Below, piece by piece: positions 63,455 through 64,000 of a stretch of DNA of 64,000 nt (the stretch's first letter is position 1; every line of letters starts with the position of its first letter). Below the pieces are notes generated by a model, which worked only from the letters and a program-made list of their open reading frames with translations, did no database searches and was not told the DNA's origin. The stretch is from Paenibacillus mesophilus (GTDB taxonomy: Bacteria > Bacillota > Bacilli > Paenibacillales > NBRC-103111): assembly GCF_005938385.1 (NCBI RefSeq), contig NZ_VCRA01000003.1, positions 186,001-250,000 of the forward strand, read 5' to 3'. The translations under genes and the position numbers were made by a program.

Positions 63455-64000
63455 ATGCACGTGGATGTCATCGCGAACATTAATGAAGCTAGATCGGATG
63501 ACTTCATACAGAAGACCGTTATCGCGATCGACGTGCTGAGGGCCACGAGCACGATCGTCACGGCTCTCGCGCATGGCTGCTCCGCGATCATGCCCGTCGA
63601 AACGGTCAACCAGGCGATACAGCTGCAACAAGAGGGCGATCTGCTCGGCGGGGAACGTTTTTGCAAAAAAATAGCCGGTTTTCATTATGGCAATTCTCCG
63701 GCCGAATACACATCACCCGCAGTGACCGGTAAACGGATCATCCTCACTACGACGAACGGTACGAGAGCGATCCAGAAAGCTCAGCGGGCCTGCAGGCTGC
63801 TCGCGGGTTCTTTGCTGAACGCCAGAGCGTGCGCGAAAGCCGCATTTGCCCAGAAGCGGGACGTTGTCATCGTGTGTGCCGGCACCCAGGATGAGTTTTG
63901 TTTGGAGGACGGCTTGTGCGCGGGACTGTTGATCCGCTACTTGCAGGAAATGAGCGAAGAGAAAACGGAAGCGAATGACCTCGGCGTCGCCATGAAGCAT
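63455..64000 (+). CDS. comB: 2-phosphosulfolactate phosphatase, partial (runs off the right edge)
   Basis: ComB hydrolyses phosphosulfolactate to sulfolactate. 182 codons are visible from ATG at 63455 (after GCGAGGGATC): MHVDVIANINEARSDDF, then KTVIAIDVLRATSTIVTALAHGC, ETVNQAIQLQ, GGERFCKKIAGFHYGNSP, GKRIILTTTNGTRAIQKA and VIVCAGTQDEFCLEDGLCAGLL. The D-V-L-R-A-T-S-T and TTTNGT motifs are typical. It probably forms an operon with comA across the repeat. Confidence 0.93.
   Translation, partial: MHVDVIANINEARSDDFIQKTVIAIDVLRATSTIVTALAHGCSAIMPVETVNQAIQLQQEGDLLGGERFCKKIAGFHYGNSPAEYTSPAVTGKRIILTTTNGTRAIQKAQRACRLLAGSLLNARACAKAAFAQKRDVVIVCAGTQDEFCLEDGLCAGLLIRYLQEMSEEKTEANDLGVAMKH

Overview
The window reads as one continuous piece of chromosome from an endospore-forming Firmicute, most likely in the Paenibacillaceae (Paenibacillus/Cohnella type). 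I base this on the sporulation gene content (spoIIA-sigF, spoVA, spoIIM, spo0A, spoIVB, all eight spoIIIA genes, spo0E, mciZ), on strong GGAGG-type ribosome sites with frequent TTG/GTG starts, and on codon use that is clearly more GC-rich than Bacillus subtilis (not counted). From memory, gene order is largely colinear with the B. subtilis stretch running from yqhV/spoIIIA through spo0A, bkd, nudF and fur to spoIIA/spoVA, so most of the window is conserved core backbone. Almost every gene is on the minus strand.

Layout, low to high coordinate (most operons are transcribed right to left). 1-2.7 kb: spoIIAA-spoIIAB-sigF-spoVAA-spoVAB. 2.8-4.3 kb: dacF with an upstream array of four hairpins. 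4.4-13.2 kb: type 2 IPP isomerase, nucleoside salvage (pdp, two tandem purine nucleoside phosphorylases, deoB), xerD, yqzK, ald and fur. 13.2-16.2 kb: an orphan sugar-type binding lipoprotein divergent from a LacI-type regulator. 16.2-20.2 kb: spoIIM, an endonuclease Q-like gene, nudF, a long mciZ and a DUF3866 gene. 20.3-23.0 kb: a tightly coupled Nudix / unknown / PurM-like operon. 23.1-30.1 kb: an M20 peptidase, the 31-residue Prli42 miniprotein, the branched-chain 2-oxoacid dehydrogenase genes and yqzF. 30.1-34.5 kb: MraY-like and family 2 glycosyltransferases, steA, spo0E and a PrsA-like foldase. 34.6-40.3 kb: an accessory island of two Gfo/Idh/MocA oxidoreductases divergent from a GH31-AraC fusion, plus a VOC protein. 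40.4-49.8 kb: spo0A, spoIVB, recN, argR, tlyA, dxs, ispA, xseB. 49.8-56 kb: xseA, folD, nusB, DUF2273, amaP, asp23, accC, accB. 56-62 kb: spoIIIAH to spoIIIAA and yqhV. 62.5-64 kb: comA and comB of sulfolactate synthesis.

Functional links: sigma-F and its anti-sigma pair drive the forespore programme; spo0A (with a sigma-H-like promoter and two perfect 0A boxes) and spo0E set entry into sporulation; spoIIIA and spoIVB carry the later forespore-mother cell signalling. fni, dxs and ispA are three isoprenoid genes; deoB, two phosphorylases and pdp form a nucleoside catabolic unit; lpdV and the bkd genes feed branched-chain acyl-CoA and accBC makes malonyl-CoA for membrane lipids.

The most unusual items are: (1) a 979-residue protein fusing a GH31 glycosidase fold, with the catalytic nucleophile motif replaced, to an AraC DNA-binding domain, which looks like a sugar-sensing one-component regulator; (2) several families of short palindromic elements, many of which supply or abut the stop codon of the neighbouring gene; (3) a coupled Nudix/unknown/degenerate PurM operon; and (4) small genes that are easily missed (prli42, spo0E, mciZ).
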